Positions 27,378-36,718 of a stretch of DNA of 64,000 nucleotides are shown here, in pieces. Every line of letters begins with the position of its first letter. Within the stretch, counting starts at the first letter, position 1. Origin of the DNA: Coleofasciculus sp937127375 (GTDB lineage Bacteria; Cyanobacteriota; Cyanobacteriia; Cyanobacteriales; Coleofasciculaceae); the NCBI GenBank assembly GCA_040218875.1, contig JAVJQP010000161.1; one strand, 5' to 3'. The notes beneath the pieces were generated by a model. It saw nothing but the letters and a program-made list of their open reading frames with translations, did not search any database and was not told where the DNA came from. Made by a program: the position numbers and the translations under genes.

Positions 27378-28661
27378 GTGACTCAAACAAACTTAGATTT
27401 TCTCGCCCAAACAGACCCAGAAATCGCTGAGGGAATAAGCCAAGAACTTCAACGCCAGCGTGACCATCTGGAACTGATTGCTAGTGAAAACTTTACCTCC
27501 CCGGCGGTACTGGCGGCTCAAGGCTCAGTGTTAACCAATAAGTACGCCGAAGGCTTACCCGGAAAGCGCTACTATGGCGGTTGTGAATTCATCGATAAGG
27601 TCGAACAGCTTGCCATTGACCGGGCTAAACGGCTCTTTGGTGCAGCTCATGCCAATGTCCAACCCCATTCCGGCGCTCAAGCCAATTTTGCCGTATTCCT
27701 GGCGCTGCTCAAGCCGGGAGACAGGATTATGGGGATGGATTTATCCCATGGGGGACACCTCACCCATGGTTCGCCTGTGAATGTGTCGGGGAAGTGGTTT
27801 AAGGTTTGTCACTACGGCGTTAATCCGGAAACCGAGCAACTGGATTATGATCAGGTGCGCGAACTTGCCCTCAAAGAACGCCCCCAGATGCTGATTTGTG
27901 GCTATTCGGCTTATCCGCGTATTATTGACTTTGAAAAATTCCGCAGCATTGCGGATGAAGTGGGCGCTTACCTACTAGCAGATATTGCTCACATCGCGGG
28001 TTTAGTGGCGACAGGTCATCATCCGAACCCAATTCCTCATTGTGATGTTGTTACGACAACCACACACAAAACCCTGCGGGGAACCCGAGGCGGCTTAATT
28101 CTCACCCGTGATCCTGACATCGGCAAAAAGCTGGATAAAGCGGTGTTCCCAGGAAGTCAGGGCGGTCCATTAGAACATGCGATCGCGGCGAAAGCTGTGA
28201 CGTTTGGTGAAGCGTTACAACCCGCATTTAAAGACTATTCGGCGAATGTGATTGAAAATGCCCAAGCCCTTGCCAGTCAATTGCAAAAACGGGGTTTGAA
28301 AATTGTCTCTGGCGGGACGGATAATCATTTAATGCTGGTGGATTTACGCTGTATTTCCATGACCGGGAAACGAGCAGATCAACTGGTGAGTGGTGTGAAT
28401 ATTACCGCGAATAAAAATACGGTTCCCTTTGATCCAGAGTCTCCCTTTGTCACCAGTGGCTTACGTCTCGGTTCCCCGGCGATGACGACACGCGGAATGG
28501 GCGTGGCTGAATTTATCGAGATTGGTGATATTATTGCCGATCGCTTACTCAATCGGGAGGATGAAACCATCGCCGCTGATTGTCGGCGTCGTGTGGCACA
28601 ATTGTGCGATCGCTTTCCCTTATATCCCCATCTGAATATTCCTGTACCCACAATGGTGTAA
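27378..28661 (+). CDS. glyA: Serine hydroxymethyltransferase
   Basis: Interconverts serine and glycine with tetrahydrofolate; also part of photorespiratory glycine handling in cyanobacteria. I start at GTG 27378 (VTQTNLDFLAQTDP), matching relatives and with AAGGG upstream; a TTG at 27369 is also in frame. QRQRDHLELIASENFTS, YAEGLPGKRYYGGC, the PLP-lysine block VTTTTHKTLRGTRGG and the SGLRLGSPAMTTRG end are all present. About 427 residues, normal. cinA follows on the same strand. Confidence 0.96.
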   Translation: MTQTNLDFLAQTDPEIAEGISQELQRQRDHLELIASENFTSPAVLAAQGSVLTNKYAEGLPGKRYYGGCEFIDKVEQLAIDRAKRLFGAAHANVQPHSGAQANFAVFLALLKPGDRIMGMDLSHGGHLTHGSPVNVSGKWFKVCHYGVNPETEQLDYDQVRELALKERPQMLICGYSAYPRIIDFEKFRSIADEVGAYLLADIAHIAGLVATGHHPNPIPHCDVVTTTTHKTLRGTRGGLILTRDPDIGKKLDKAVFPGSQGGPLEHAIAAKAVTFGEALQPAFKDYSANVIENAQALASQLQKRGLKIVSGGTDNHLMLVDLRCISMTGKRADQLVSGVNITANKNTVPFDPESPFVTSGLRLGSPAMTTRGMGVAEFIEIGDIIADRLLNREDETIAADCRRRVAQLCDRFPLYPHLNIPVPTMV

Positions 28662-28691
28662 TTTGGTCATTCGTCTGATGTCCCTTGTTTT

Positions 28692-28729
28692 CTCCCTGTT
28701 CCCTGTTCCCTGTTCCCCGTTCCCTGACG
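28692..28729. repeat. Short tandem repeat of heptamer CCCTGTT/CCCCGTT
   Basis: About five heptamers between glyA and cinA. The complementary heptamer family (GGGAACA/GGGAACG) recurs at 59345-59434, showing it is a dispersed STRR. Confidence 0.85.
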
Positions 28730-28738
28730 AATAAACCC

Positions 28739-29995
28739 ATGAGCGCAGAAATCATTTGTGTTGGTACAGAGTTACTGCTAGGGGATATTCTGAATACGAA
28801 TGCCCAGTTTTTAGCCTGCGAATTGGCAGATCTGGGTATTCCTCACTACTATCAAACCGTTGTCGGCGATAATCCCTCGCGGTTAAAGCAAGTCTTGGCA
28901 ATGGCGTGCGATCGCTCGGCGATTCTGATATTCACGGGAGGGCTTGGACCGACGCCAGATGACTTGACGACGGAAACCTTAGCGGATTTCTTTGGCGTTC
29001 CCCTAATTGAGCAAGTTGACATCATTGAGGATATTACTCGCAAATTTGCTCAACGGGGGCGGCAAATGACCGCCAATAATCACAAGCAAGCCCTGATTCC
29101 GGAAGGGGCAAAGGTTTTACCGAACCCCAAGGGAACCGCACCGGGTATAATCTGGCAACCGCGCCCCAGTTTAACCATTCTCACCTTTCCCGGTGTTCCC
29201 AGTGAAATGCAGCGGATGTGGCGAGAAACGGCGGTTCCCTATCTCAAAGGTCAAGGTTGGGGAGAGCAAATTATCTACAGTCAAACCTTACGATTCTGGG
29301 GGATTGGGGAATCCGCGTTAGCCGAAAAAGTCGCGTCATTTTTTGACTTAGCCAACCCCACCGTCGCCCCCTACGCCTCTCAGGGAGAAGTCCGGTTACG
29401 GGTTAGCGCCCGTGCGCCGTCTCAAGGGGAAGCATTACAGGTAATTGAACCTGTTGTCAAGCAACTGCGGCAAATTGCTGGGACTGACTATTTTGGTTCA
29501 GATACAGATACCCTAGCCTCGGTTGTGGGTCAGCTTTTAATCGATGCCAATCAAACCGTGAGTGTAGCGGAATCCTGTACGGGAGGCGGTGTAGGCAGTA
29601 TGCTGACAGCCGTTCCCGGAAGTTCTGACTATTTTAAGGGGGGGATAATTTCTTATAGCAATGACGTGAAAGTGTCCTTACTGGGGGTTAAGTCATCAGA
29701 GCTGGATAAATGGGGGGCGGTGAGTAAACAGGTTGCCCAGCAAATGGCATTAGGTGTGCGATCGCGGCTGACGACGGATTGGGGTGTGAGTATTACTGGC
29801 ATTGCTGGACCTGGCGGTGGGAATGAATCTAAGCCGGTGGGGTTGGTGTATATCGGTCTGGCGACGCCAGATGATCGGGTGGAGTGTTTTAAATATAACT
29901 TGGGTCGCGATCGCGATCGGGCTTCGGTTCGTCATTGGAGTGCCTGTTATGCCCTCGACCAACTGCGACGCCGATTATTGCAGCAATACCATTAG
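28739..29995 (+). CDS. cinA: CinA family protein (competence/damage-inducible; NMN deamidase type)
   Basis: 418 residues from ATG 28739 (MSAEIICVGTELLLGDI), where the conserved domain begins; the open frame extends upstream only through the tandem repeat. The N-terminal half is a MoaB/MogA-like molybdopterin-binding fold (FTGGLGPTPDDLTTETLA, FPGVPSEM). The C-terminal half is CinA_C (VAESCTGGGVGSMLT, GGIISYSNDVK, GIAGPGGG). The family recycles pyridine nucleotides (NMN deamidase, ADP-ribose pyrophosphatase) and is linked to competence in some bacteria. Two-domain arrangement and length are standard. Confidence 0.95.
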   Translation: MSAEIICVGTELLLGDILNTNAQFLACELADLGIPHYYQTVVGDNPSRLKQVLAMACDRSAILIFTGGLGPTPDDLTTETLADFFGVPLIEQVDIIEDITRKFAQRGRQMTANNHKQALIPEGAKVLPNPKGTAPGIIWQPRPSLTILTFPGVPSEMQRMWRETAVPYLKGQGWGEQIIYSQTLRFWGIGESALAEKVASFFDLANPTVAPYASQGEVRLRVSARAPSQGEALQVIEPVVKQLRQIAGTDYFGSDTDTLASVVGQLLIDANQTVSVAESCTGGGVGSMLTAVPGSSDYFKGGIISYSNDVKVSLLGVKSSELDKWGAVSKQVAQQMALGVRSRLTTDWGVSITGIAGPGGGNESKPVGLVYIGLATPDDRVECFKYNLGRDRDRASVRHWSACYALDQLRRRLLQQYH

Positions 29996-30347
29996 GCTCA
30001 CCTCTAACTTGAGTTATAACTGAAAGTAGGGAAGCCAAAACCGTTGCGATCGCAGGATCGACTTCATATTCCATTTAGGGGATAGCTAGGCTGTGGGGTT
30101 GTGTGTTATGCTGAACGTTAAGAAATGCAACAGATGGGTTAAAACGATCCAGACGGTGTATAGGAATAGGAAAACCGCTCAGTTTAATATCAGCGTCATA
30201 GTCTTAACTTGGGCAAGGTTTTCACCAAAGCGCCCAATAAAGCGCCCAAGAGTTCCCCAAGTAGTGCCGAGCAAGGCTTCTAGCACTCGTCCTGTTGTTA
30301 AGACGGTCAAAAACCTATTAAGTTGTCTCACAGGAGCATTCAGTTTA
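29996..30347. other. Intergenic region between cinA and a small gene
   Basis: 352 bases. A frame continues leftward from the small gene at 30348 to about 30093, but its translation is basic and unpatterned, so I treat it as leader. HIP1-like GCGATCGC near 30047. Confidence 0.4.
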
Positions 30348-30488
30348 ATGGATTATATAGAAAAGGTGTTGGAAAAACTGAAAGAATGGGCACGCGAGCT
30401 GGTTGGAACCCTCTTGGGTCCTGAACCGCAGCCGGAACCCGAACTCATCCCCATTCCGGTGAATAATCCACGCCGTCGTTCGCGGTAA
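30348..30488 (+). CDS. Small acidic/proline-tailed protein (46 aa)
   Basis: ATG 30348 begins MDYIEKVLEKLKEWARELV, an amphipathic helix, followed by LLGPEPQPEPELIPIPV and a basic end NNPRRRSR. An AGGAG lies about 17 bases upstream of the ATG, a little far. The pattern helix plus PEPQPEPE plus RRR resembles small conserved proteins I associate with cyanobacterial genomes, but I cannot name it. It ends 9 bases before aroQ, so cotranscription is likely. Confidence 0.6.
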   Translation: MDYIEKVLEKLKEWARELVGTLLGPEPQPEPELIPIPVNNPRRRSR

Positions 30489-30497
30489 TTAGTTAAC

Positions 30498-30971
30498 GTG
30501 GCGAATGAAGCTCGGAGTTCTTTGAGTATTCTCGTCCTGCATGGTCCAAACTTGAATCTTCTAGGACTCCGAGAGCCTGGTATTTATGGGTCTGTGACCT
30601 TGGCAGAAATTGACAAACTCCTACAACAGGAGGCGAGTTCATTATCCTGCCAAGTTGTGACGTTACAGTCCAACCATGAAGGCGTTTTGGTTGATGCCAT
30701 ACAAGCAGCGAGAACGCAAAATCATGGGATATTAATCAATGCTGGTGCTTATACCCATACCAGTGTAGCCCTACGCGATGCCTTAGCCGCCGTAGCCCTG
30801 CCTGTAGTGGAAGTCCATCTGAGTAATATCTATCAGCGCGAACCATTTCGACATCACTCATTCATCGCCCCCGTAGCTGTCGGTCAGATCAGCGGTTTTG
30901 GTGCCGAAAGTTATCGCTTGGGACTCTTAGCTCTCGTCCATACCCTGAAAACAGGGGCAAGAGCGAATTAA
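30498..30971 (+). CDS. aroQ: 3-dehydroquinate dehydratase, type II
   Basis: Third step of the shikimate pathway. 157 residues from a GTG start. LHGPNLNLLGLREPGIYG with the catalytic Tyr, the NHEG loop, INAGAYTHTSVALRDAL and VEVHLSNIYQREPFRHHS with the catalytic His are all visible, as is the GQISGFGAESY end. Its TAA overlaps the next gene's ATG (TAATG), indicating translational coupling. Confidence 0.96.
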   Translation: MANEARSSLSILVLHGPNLNLLGLREPGIYGSVTLAEIDKLLQQEASSLSCQVVTLQSNHEGVLVDAIQAARTQNHGILINAGAYTHTSVALRDALAAVALPVVEVHLSNIYQREPFRHHSFIAPVAVGQISGFGAESYRLGLLALVHTLKTGARAN

Positions 30972-31951
30972 TGCAGCATTCTCTTCTGTGCCGATTTCAA
31001 GGAGCATTACTGGGTAGCTTGATTGGTGAGCTGGTCAGCCATCACCTTGATCAAGGACTCGGTGATTCAGTTGGTAGAAAATCGCTTCAGTTCACCAAAC
31101 GCCAACCCCAACCGAGTCAGTCCCACCTCTGTATTCCCAAACTCTCCCCTTGGAGTCAAATCGCCACTTGTGGAATCGAGAGTTTAATCGACACAGGCAG
31201 GCTGAATCTAGACGATTGGATCAGTCGCTGTAGCCAAACCCAACCCTCACTCCTAGAATTGAAAGGGAAAGCCCAAAGCAGCGAAGCAGCAGTGGCAACG
31301 CTGCAAATGGCGCTTTTTTTTCACGAAAATCAAGAGTTGTTACGGCAACACCTGGTTCAGGCGGCAGCAATTTGGCAACTCGAAACCGACGCCTCGGCGG
31401 GGGTGTGGGCAATCGCTACCGCCATGGCTCTGACGCTCACCGAAACCCTTAACCGAACAACCCTGATTCCCCACATCCTGAGAGGCTTGGGGACAGAACA
31501 AAGCATCCTAGCCTACCGATTACAACAGGTTCAAACCCTCATAGAAGCAGGTGCAGATTTAGAAACCACCACGAGGAAGGTGCGCCGTCTACCCGCAAAT
31601 TTAGGTAATAGGGGGGATGCCTCAGATATGGCGGTAGCTTTAGCCTTTTATTGTTTCCTCTATACACCCGAAGATTTTCGTCTCTGTGTCATCCGTGCCG
31701 TTCGTAGCGGTTACCAAAACCCAATTACGGCGGCTTTGACAGGGGCATTAGCGGGTGTTTATAACGGTATCAACGGTATTCCAGTAAGCTGGCGAGTTGC
31801 TGCCCTAAAAATTCCGGTCTTCAAAAAGAGGCAAAAATTAACAGACCAATTACTAGCGGTTTGGCTAGGGGTTTACGATCAAAACCAAATCAATGGTCGG
31901 TACAAACAAGCAGCCGTTGCTGCACCGAATATCATTCAACGTCGTTTATAA
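30971..31951 (+). CDS. ADP-ribosylglycohydrolase-like protein, divergent
   Basis: 326 residues, coupled to aroQ by a one-base overlap. The opening CRFQGALLGSLIGELV matches the start of the ADP-ribosylglycohydrolase fold (normally GxxxGxAxGDxxG), but the Asp residues of the metal site are missing: GELV stands where GDAL is expected, and no DDT or DTDT motif is found. The rest is all-helical (RVRRLPANLGNRGDASDMAVALAFYCFL, TAALTGALAGVYNGINGIPVSW), and the last block is the family's C-terminal GAxxGxxxGxxxIP pattern. So it is probably a non-catalytic relative, conserved in this position for unknown reasons. Confidence 0.75.
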   Translation: MQHSLLCRFQGALLGSLIGELVSHHLDQGLGDSVGRKSLQFTKRQPQPSQSHLCIPKLSPWSQIATCGIESLIDTGRLNLDDWISRCSQTQPSLLELKGKAQSSEAAVATLQMALFFHENQELLRQHLVQAAAIWQLETDASAGVWAIATAMALTLTETLNRTTLIPHILRGLGTEQSILAYRLQQVQTLIEAGADLETTTRKVRRLPANLGNRGDASDMAVALAFYCFLYTPEDFRLCVIRAVRSGYQNPITAALTGALAGVYNGINGIPVSWRVAALKIPVFKKRQKLTDQLLAVWLGVYDQNQINGRYKQAAVAAPNIIQRRL

Positions 31952-32112
31952 GTTATAGATAGGTGGGTAAGCCATGTTTTGTCAGCTAAAAAGAGCTAAA
32001 CTCAAACCATTACAGCCGACTAACTCAAACCCAATCAACTGACCGCAAATCCCCACCTGTCTGCCTCGCGGTTTCACCGCTACCGCTCACCTAAAAAGGC
32101 AACTCTTCTGCT

Positions 32113-34611
32113 ATGAAAACGCTCCACTCGTTGACGCAACAACTAAACCACCTGCGGCAAAAATCTGAGCAATTTCGTACCATCCTTCCATTCGTCGGGT
32201 CTGATGGTCATCTTTCCCCTGAGCAAAAAAAGCCAGGTCATCCGTTAAAACAAACCCTTTCTTTCCTGGGGACAAAAGGCAATCCACCACCATCAGCAAA
32301 GCGGCAAGGACGTTCACCCGTCATGTTTATCCTAGCCGTCGTTTCTCTCACCAGCGTGATGGGAAACCGTTTTTACAATCAACCAACCCTCGATGTTGGT
32401 AGGGATGCCCCCTATACCATCCGCGCTCGCTTTGACGCCAGTGTTGAGGATACTAAAACCACAGAAGAAAAACGCAAAGAGGCTCGGACGGGTTCGTTCC
32501 CGGTTTTAATGATTGACAAATCTCTGACTCAAGAGATTGATCAAAACCTACAACAATCATTGGACAAAATAGACCAATGGCGAGAAATTAGTGGTTCGTT
32601 TCCGTTTGTGCCAACCTCGGTGCTATCCGCCACCACCCAGCAGTATATGCGTCAGAGTGAAGCATGGGAATGGCAAGCTATTGTTGCTTTCGTCGAAGAT
32701 AATGCTCCGGTCAACCCCTTTGAGCCTGGAGTGGTTATCCCGAACCGAGAGAAAAAACCGTTGACTCGGGAGTTTATCCAAGCGGTAAGCGAATTGCAAA
32801 GTTACCGTCAAGTAGCGTCTACCCCAGCCTTCTCTGAGTTGATGCAGACAGCCAGTAAAGCTCGTCAGGGTTACCAAAAGGCAGTGGCTCAACTCTCATC
32901 AAGTGTAACCCCGGACTCGACTCCTGCCTACGATGCATCCGTACTCGATCTGTCTGATTCCGCTTGGCAGAAAACTCGACAGGGAATTCAGGATGCCACT
33001 CGCCACATTCTCACCCAAGGAATTCCGCCGGGATTGCCCTCGGATCTATTAGACAATGCGGTAGCGGTGCAGGTGAGTACGCTGATTCCGGCTGAGGCAC
33101 AACCCTTAGCCGTGGAATTCCTGACCTCTAACTTAAAGCCCAATCTAATTGAAGATACAGAACAAACCAAGCGTCGGGCAGAACAAGCCGCTCGCTCTGT
33201 AGATCCGGTGATGGTGACGGCTCAAGAAGGAGAAGTCATTGTCGAAGCGGGCGAGGAAATTACCCAGGCGGATTTTGTCCTGCTGGATTACTATGGCTTG
33301 AGTCGTCGCGAAATTAACTGGATCGGGCTGATTGGATTTGGCGGTTTGGTTACTGGGGGAGTTGGTATTTTTTGGTTAGTCGAACGTCGAGTCCATCCTC
33401 CCCTGCGGCGACGCGACCATATTTTGGTGCTGCTGTTGAGTGTAAGTACGCCCGTCTTGGCACTATTGGGAGGGCAATATAATAGCCTGCCCGCGATTGG
33501 GTTGTTAGTGGGGAGTTTCTATGGGTCAAGTTTGGGTGCGACTGTGGTGACACTGTTGACCGGCTTGGTCACGTTTAGTATGGAGGTGAGCTGGGAATTT
33601 TTAATCGCGGGTGGTACCGGGGGTTTAGTGGGGGCGTTAGTTGCCGGACGGATGCGATCGCGGGAGGAATTGGCGTTATTAGGCGGTATCGTGGGATTGA
33701 CCCAGGGCAGCGTTCATCTCGTCCTGAATCTGATTATGAGTGCCAGTGCTGGCACAATTTGGTACGCGGTGCTACCGGGTGCGGCTCTCTACGGGGTATC
33801 GGGGCTAGCCTGGAGTATTGTGGCATTGGGACTCTCTCCTTATCTAGAACGCTTGTTTGATTTGGTGACGCCAATTCGGTTAGCGGAGTTGTCCAATCCC
33901 AACCGTTCATTGCTCAAACGGTTAGCCACGGAAGCGCCAGGAACATTCCAACATACCTTGTTTGTTGCCTCGTTAGCTGAAGCCGCCGCTCGTGAACTTC
34001 ACTGTAATGTGGAACTGGTTCGGGCTGGTACTTTGTATCACGATATTGGTAAAATGCATGATCCGTTGGGATTTATTGAAAATCAAATGGGCGGTCCGAA
34101 TAAACATGATCAAATTAACAACCCCCGTAAGAGTGCCGAGATTATTAAAAAGCATGTTTCTGAAGGGTTGGTCATGGCTCGCAAACATCAGTTACCGAAA
34201 GCGATTCGGGATTTTATTCCCGAACACCAAGGTAAATTGCTGATTTCCTATTTTTACTTTCAAGCCAAACAACGCACTCAGCAACAGGGGGTAGATTCGG
34301 TCAAAGAAGCAGACTTTCGCTATGATGGACCGATTCCTCAGTCGCGAGAAACCGGAATTGTCATGTTAGCCGATGCCTGTGAAGCGGCGCTGCGATCGCT
34401 TAAAGATGTTACCCCGGACACCGCCTTAATCACGGTTAAGAAAATCCTCAAAGCCCGATGGGAAGATAAGCAGTTAGTTGATTCGGGGTTAACCAAAGAA
34501 GAATTATTGATTACGGCGGAAGTCTTTGTCAAAGTTTGGCAACAGTGCAATCACCAGCGGATTGCTTATCCAAAAGCGGCTCTGAGTTGTCAACCCTCTT
34601 CTCCAGTTTGA
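32113..34611 (+). CDS. PgpH/YqfF-type HD membrane phosphodiesterase (c-di-AMP)
   Basis: 832 residues. A short basic N-terminus and one membrane segment (about 72-88) are followed by an extracytoplasmic 7TMR-HDED-like domain (about 90-395). A block of about seven membrane segments (about 400-585) leads to a cytoplasmic HD domain. HD motifs: FQHTLFVASLAE, LYHDIGKMHDP (H643-D644), INNPRKSAEIIKKHVSEG, IPEHQGKLLISYF. In Firmicutes this architecture hydrolyses the second messenger c-di-AMP, which controls potassium and osmotic homeostasis. The same role here is inferred from the family. Monocistronic, upstream gap 161 bases. Confidence 0.92.
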   Translation: MKTLHSLTQQLNHLRQKSEQFRTILPFVGSDGHLSPEQKKPGHPLKQTLSFLGTKGNPPPSAKRQGRSPVMFILAVVSLTSVMGNRFYNQPTLDVGRDAPYTIRARFDASVEDTKTTEEKRKEARTGSFPVLMIDKSLTQEIDQNLQQSLDKIDQWREISGSFPFVPTSVLSATTQQYMRQSEAWEWQAIVAFVEDNAPVNPFEPGVVIPNREKKPLTREFIQAVSELQSYRQVASTPAFSELMQTASKARQGYQKAVAQLSSSVTPDSTPAYDASVLDLSDSAWQKTRQGIQDATRHILTQGIPPGLPSDLLDNAVAVQVSTLIPAEAQPLAVEFLTSNLKPNLIEDTEQTKRRAEQAARSVDPVMVTAQEGEVIVEAGEEITQADFVLLDYYGLSRREINWIGLIGFGGLVTGGVGIFWLVERRVHPPLRRRDHILVLLLSVSTPVLALLGGQYNSLPAIGLLVGSFYGSSLGATVVTLLTGLVTFSMEVSWEFLIAGGTGGLVGALVAGRMRSREELALLGGIVGLTQGSVHLVLNLIMSASAGTIWYAVLPGAALYGVSGLAWSIVALGLSPYLERLFDLVTPIRLAELSNPNRSLLKRLATEAPGTFQHTLFVASLAEAAARELHCNVELVRAGTLYHDIGKMHDPLGFIENQMGGPNKHDQINNPRKSAEIIKKHVSEGLVMARKHQLPKAIRDFIPEHQGKLLISYFYFQAKQRTQQQGVDSVKEADFRYDGPIPQSRETGIVMLADACEAALRSLKDVTPDTALITVKKILKARWEDKQLVDSGLTKEELLITAEVFVKVWQQCNHQRIAYPKAALSCQPSSPV

Positions 34612-34660
34612 GCGATCACCCAATCTGCTTTTGTCACCCCTGAGAAAACTCGAGTCAGCC

Positions 34661-34740
34661 CTTGACTTTTTTTTGAGGTTTCGGGTATTTTTTTACCATG
34701 GGAAAATGTGCGCTCCTATAGACCCTCGTTCGTAGTAAGG
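34661..34740. repeat. Direct repeat, copy 1
   Basis: About 70 bases beginning TTGACTTTTTTT and containing CATGGGAAAATGTGCGCTCC followed by TATAGACCCTCG. A near-identical copy in the same orientation lies at 35478-35552. TTGACT upstream of a TATAGA-like hexamer is promoter-like but with non-standard spacing. Confidence 0.75.
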
Positions 34741-34807
34741 GCTTTAGCCTATCCAATAATCAAAACATCGACACAACATTATCACTCACATCCACTCTGA
34801 CAAAAAA

Positions 34808-34906
34808 GGGAGCATCCCAATTTGGTCTATTGACTCTTTGAATGGGGCTGAAACTCTTGCAATTGCGTTACTTTAAGTAATGCTTTGTCCAAAACGGGAT
34901 GCTCCC
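34808..34906. mobile_element. MITE-like element with 18-bp terminal inverted repeats
   Basis: Ends GGGAGCATCCCAATTTGG and CCAAAACGGGATGCTCCC are inverted repeats with two mismatches, enclosing a 99-bp AT-rich body with no coding capacity. A-rich flanks on both sides (CAAAAAA, ATAAAAAAAA) could be a target duplication but cannot be delimited. The parent transposase is not in the window. Confidence 0.6.
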
Positions 34907-35477
34907 ATAAAAAAAAGGCGGGTTGTGCATAAAAGTTATGGGTTTCTTGAGTTAATTTTTTCCCTAAACCCGTCCCGAAGTATCCTTTTAGAATCCCTGG
35001 TCATTTATGCCAGGGAGAAGTCAACTATTAATCAGGCTCTTGTCATTAGTCCCCTGAATCATGGATGGCTATAATTGATGTACCTCATACTCATAAAACG
35101 TTTTTTTGTCAAATCAACCCCAGAGCGAGTTGATTAAATTTGGTCATTAAGTACGTTTGTAGTATTTAATGATTTACGACTTTAGCTAGGAAAATAGACG
35201 TATTTTTAAGGCGTTGAGGCGTTTTATCCTTAAATTAGCTACAATAACAGCACAATACAGGATTCATTTTTTTGATACTACAACCAAAACCAACGTAAAG
35301 TCAAGCTTTTCCAGGACTGTCCAGCTTCAGCCCTAAATCCGATTATCTTGATAAATTTAAAACTCAACGGATAAATCGAAAAGGTTTAGTTATGTGACAA
35401 CAGATCCACCGATGAAGGTTCAACCGGATAGGATTATATCCTGACTATATTGCCTCGATGATTTAAATCCCGTAGTC

Positions 35478-35552
35478 ATTGACTTTTTTTGTTGTTTGAG
35501 GTACTTTTTTATCATGGGAAAATGTGCGCTCCTATAGACCCTCGATCACAGT
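35478..35552. repeat. Direct repeat, copy 2
   Basis: Same sequence block as 34661-34740, including CATGGGAAAATGTGCGCTCC, followed by a small tandem duplication (TCACAGTAGGGAGAG twice). Confidence 0.75.
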
Positions 35553-35635
35553 AGGGAGAGTCACAGTAGGGAGAGTAGGAAGTTGCCATTAATTTCACGA
35601 TCGCACAACCTGGGAAAAAGAGCGATCGCATCTAA

Positions 35636-36718
35636 TTACCGAGATGCCAACACCCCCACGAGATCGCTCCTCACCTCTGCCAAGATAGCACCGCGCCGTT
35701 TCAACACCCGCTTCATCTCCTCAGACAATCCTGGATTGCTAGCAAACTCAGCATTTTCCACATTTGCCCCTCTCAAATCCGCCTGATTCAAATTGGCTCG
35801 ACTCAGATTCGCGCCGCCGAGTTCAGCAATGCTGAGATTGGCGCGAATTAAGTTAGCATTGCCTAAATTGGCTAAGTAAAGGTTAGCCAGACTCAGATCA
35901 GCCAGACTCAAATCCGCCCCCTGTAAGTCAGCCCCAGTGAGGTTCGTGCGAATCAAGTCCGTCCCTCGTAGGTTGGCGCGAATCAGGTGGGCGTGGCTAG
36001 CATTGGCACGAATTAAGGTGGCTTGACTTAAATCGCTGAGGCTAAAATCAGTATTCCGTAGCTGAGTATTCCGTAATTTGGCACGGTTGAGTTTCGCTTG
36101 ACTCAGATCTGATTCACTCAGATTCGCGCCGTCGAGATCCGCCCCTTGCAGATTAGCCTGTCCCAAATAAGCACGAATCATATAGGCGCTCTTAAGGTTC
36201 GCCTCTCTCAGGTCAGTATTCCCCAAATTGGCTCCTCTAAGTTTAGCGTCACTCAAGTTAGCGGCATAAAGACGAGCCTGGTAGAGATGAGCGCCTCTGA
36301 AATCCACTGTCCTCAAATTCGCGTAGTTTAAGGTTGTCCCGCCTAAATTGGCATCCGTGAGGTTAGCCCCTGCTAAATTTGCCTGAGTGAGATCCGCATT
36401 CGACAGCACCGCACCCCGTAGGTTCGCCTGTCTCAAATCCGCCCCACACAGATTAGCCTGAATCAAATCCGCCCCGCGCAAATCCGCCCCGCACAGCCTC
36501 GCCTTCATCAGGTTAGCGCCATGCAAATCCGTTCCTCTAAGATTAGCTTTCACCAAGTTAGCACCCTTGAGATTCGTATCTCTGAGATTAGACTCGGCGA
36601 AATCTCGTGCCAAATTCAGACCCACCATTGCCGCCAGTTGAGCTAAATTGTCTGTTTCTGCCGCGACAACGTTCTGAATCAGGGCTTGGAGTTGGGTAAA
36701 AAAACGTTCATCCATCAT
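35636..36718 (-). CDS. Pentapeptide-repeat protein
   Basis: 360 residues. After a short N-terminal helix (FFTQLQALIQNVVAAETDN) almost the whole protein is A(N/D)LxX pentapeptides (about 45-325, such as ANLRGADLIQANLCGADL), which fold into a right-handed quadrilateral beta-helix. The end EEMKRVLKRRGAI is a capping helix. No signal peptide. It overlaps the upstream gene by 11 bases, so the two form an operon. Cyanobacteria carry many such proteins; functions range from DNA mimicry to scaffolding and cannot be assigned here. Confidence 0.92.
   Translation of the reverse strand: MMDERFFTQLQALIQNVVAAETDNLAQLAAMVGLNLARDFAESNLRDTNLKGANLVKANLRGTDLHGANLMKARLCGADLRGADLIQANLCGADLRQANLRGAVLSNADLTQANLAGANLTDANLGGTTLNYANLRTVDFRGAHLYQARLYAANLSDAKLRGANLGNTDLREANLKSAYMIRAYLGQANLQGADLDGANLSESDLSQAKLNRAKLRNTQLRNTDFSLSDLSQATLIRANASHAHLIRANLRGTDLIRTNLTGADLQGADLSLADLSLANLYLANLGNANLIRANLSIAELGGANLSRANLNQADLRGANVENAEFASNPGLSEEMKRVLKRRGAILAEVRSDLVGVLASR

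Larger units (their letters stand above)
34612..35635. other. 1-kb repeat-rich intergenic region
   Basis: No credible gene. A 64-codon frame at 34880-35074 overlaps the end of the MITE-like element and has no family features. The region is bounded by a direct repeat (34661-34740 and 35478-35552) and contains an inverted-repeat element at 34808-34906. AT-rich elsewhere. Confidence 0.6.

Noticed and set aside
34880..35074. A 64-codon plus-strand frame
   Set aside because: Starts inside the right inverted repeat of the MITE-like element, no RBS, unpatterned translation.
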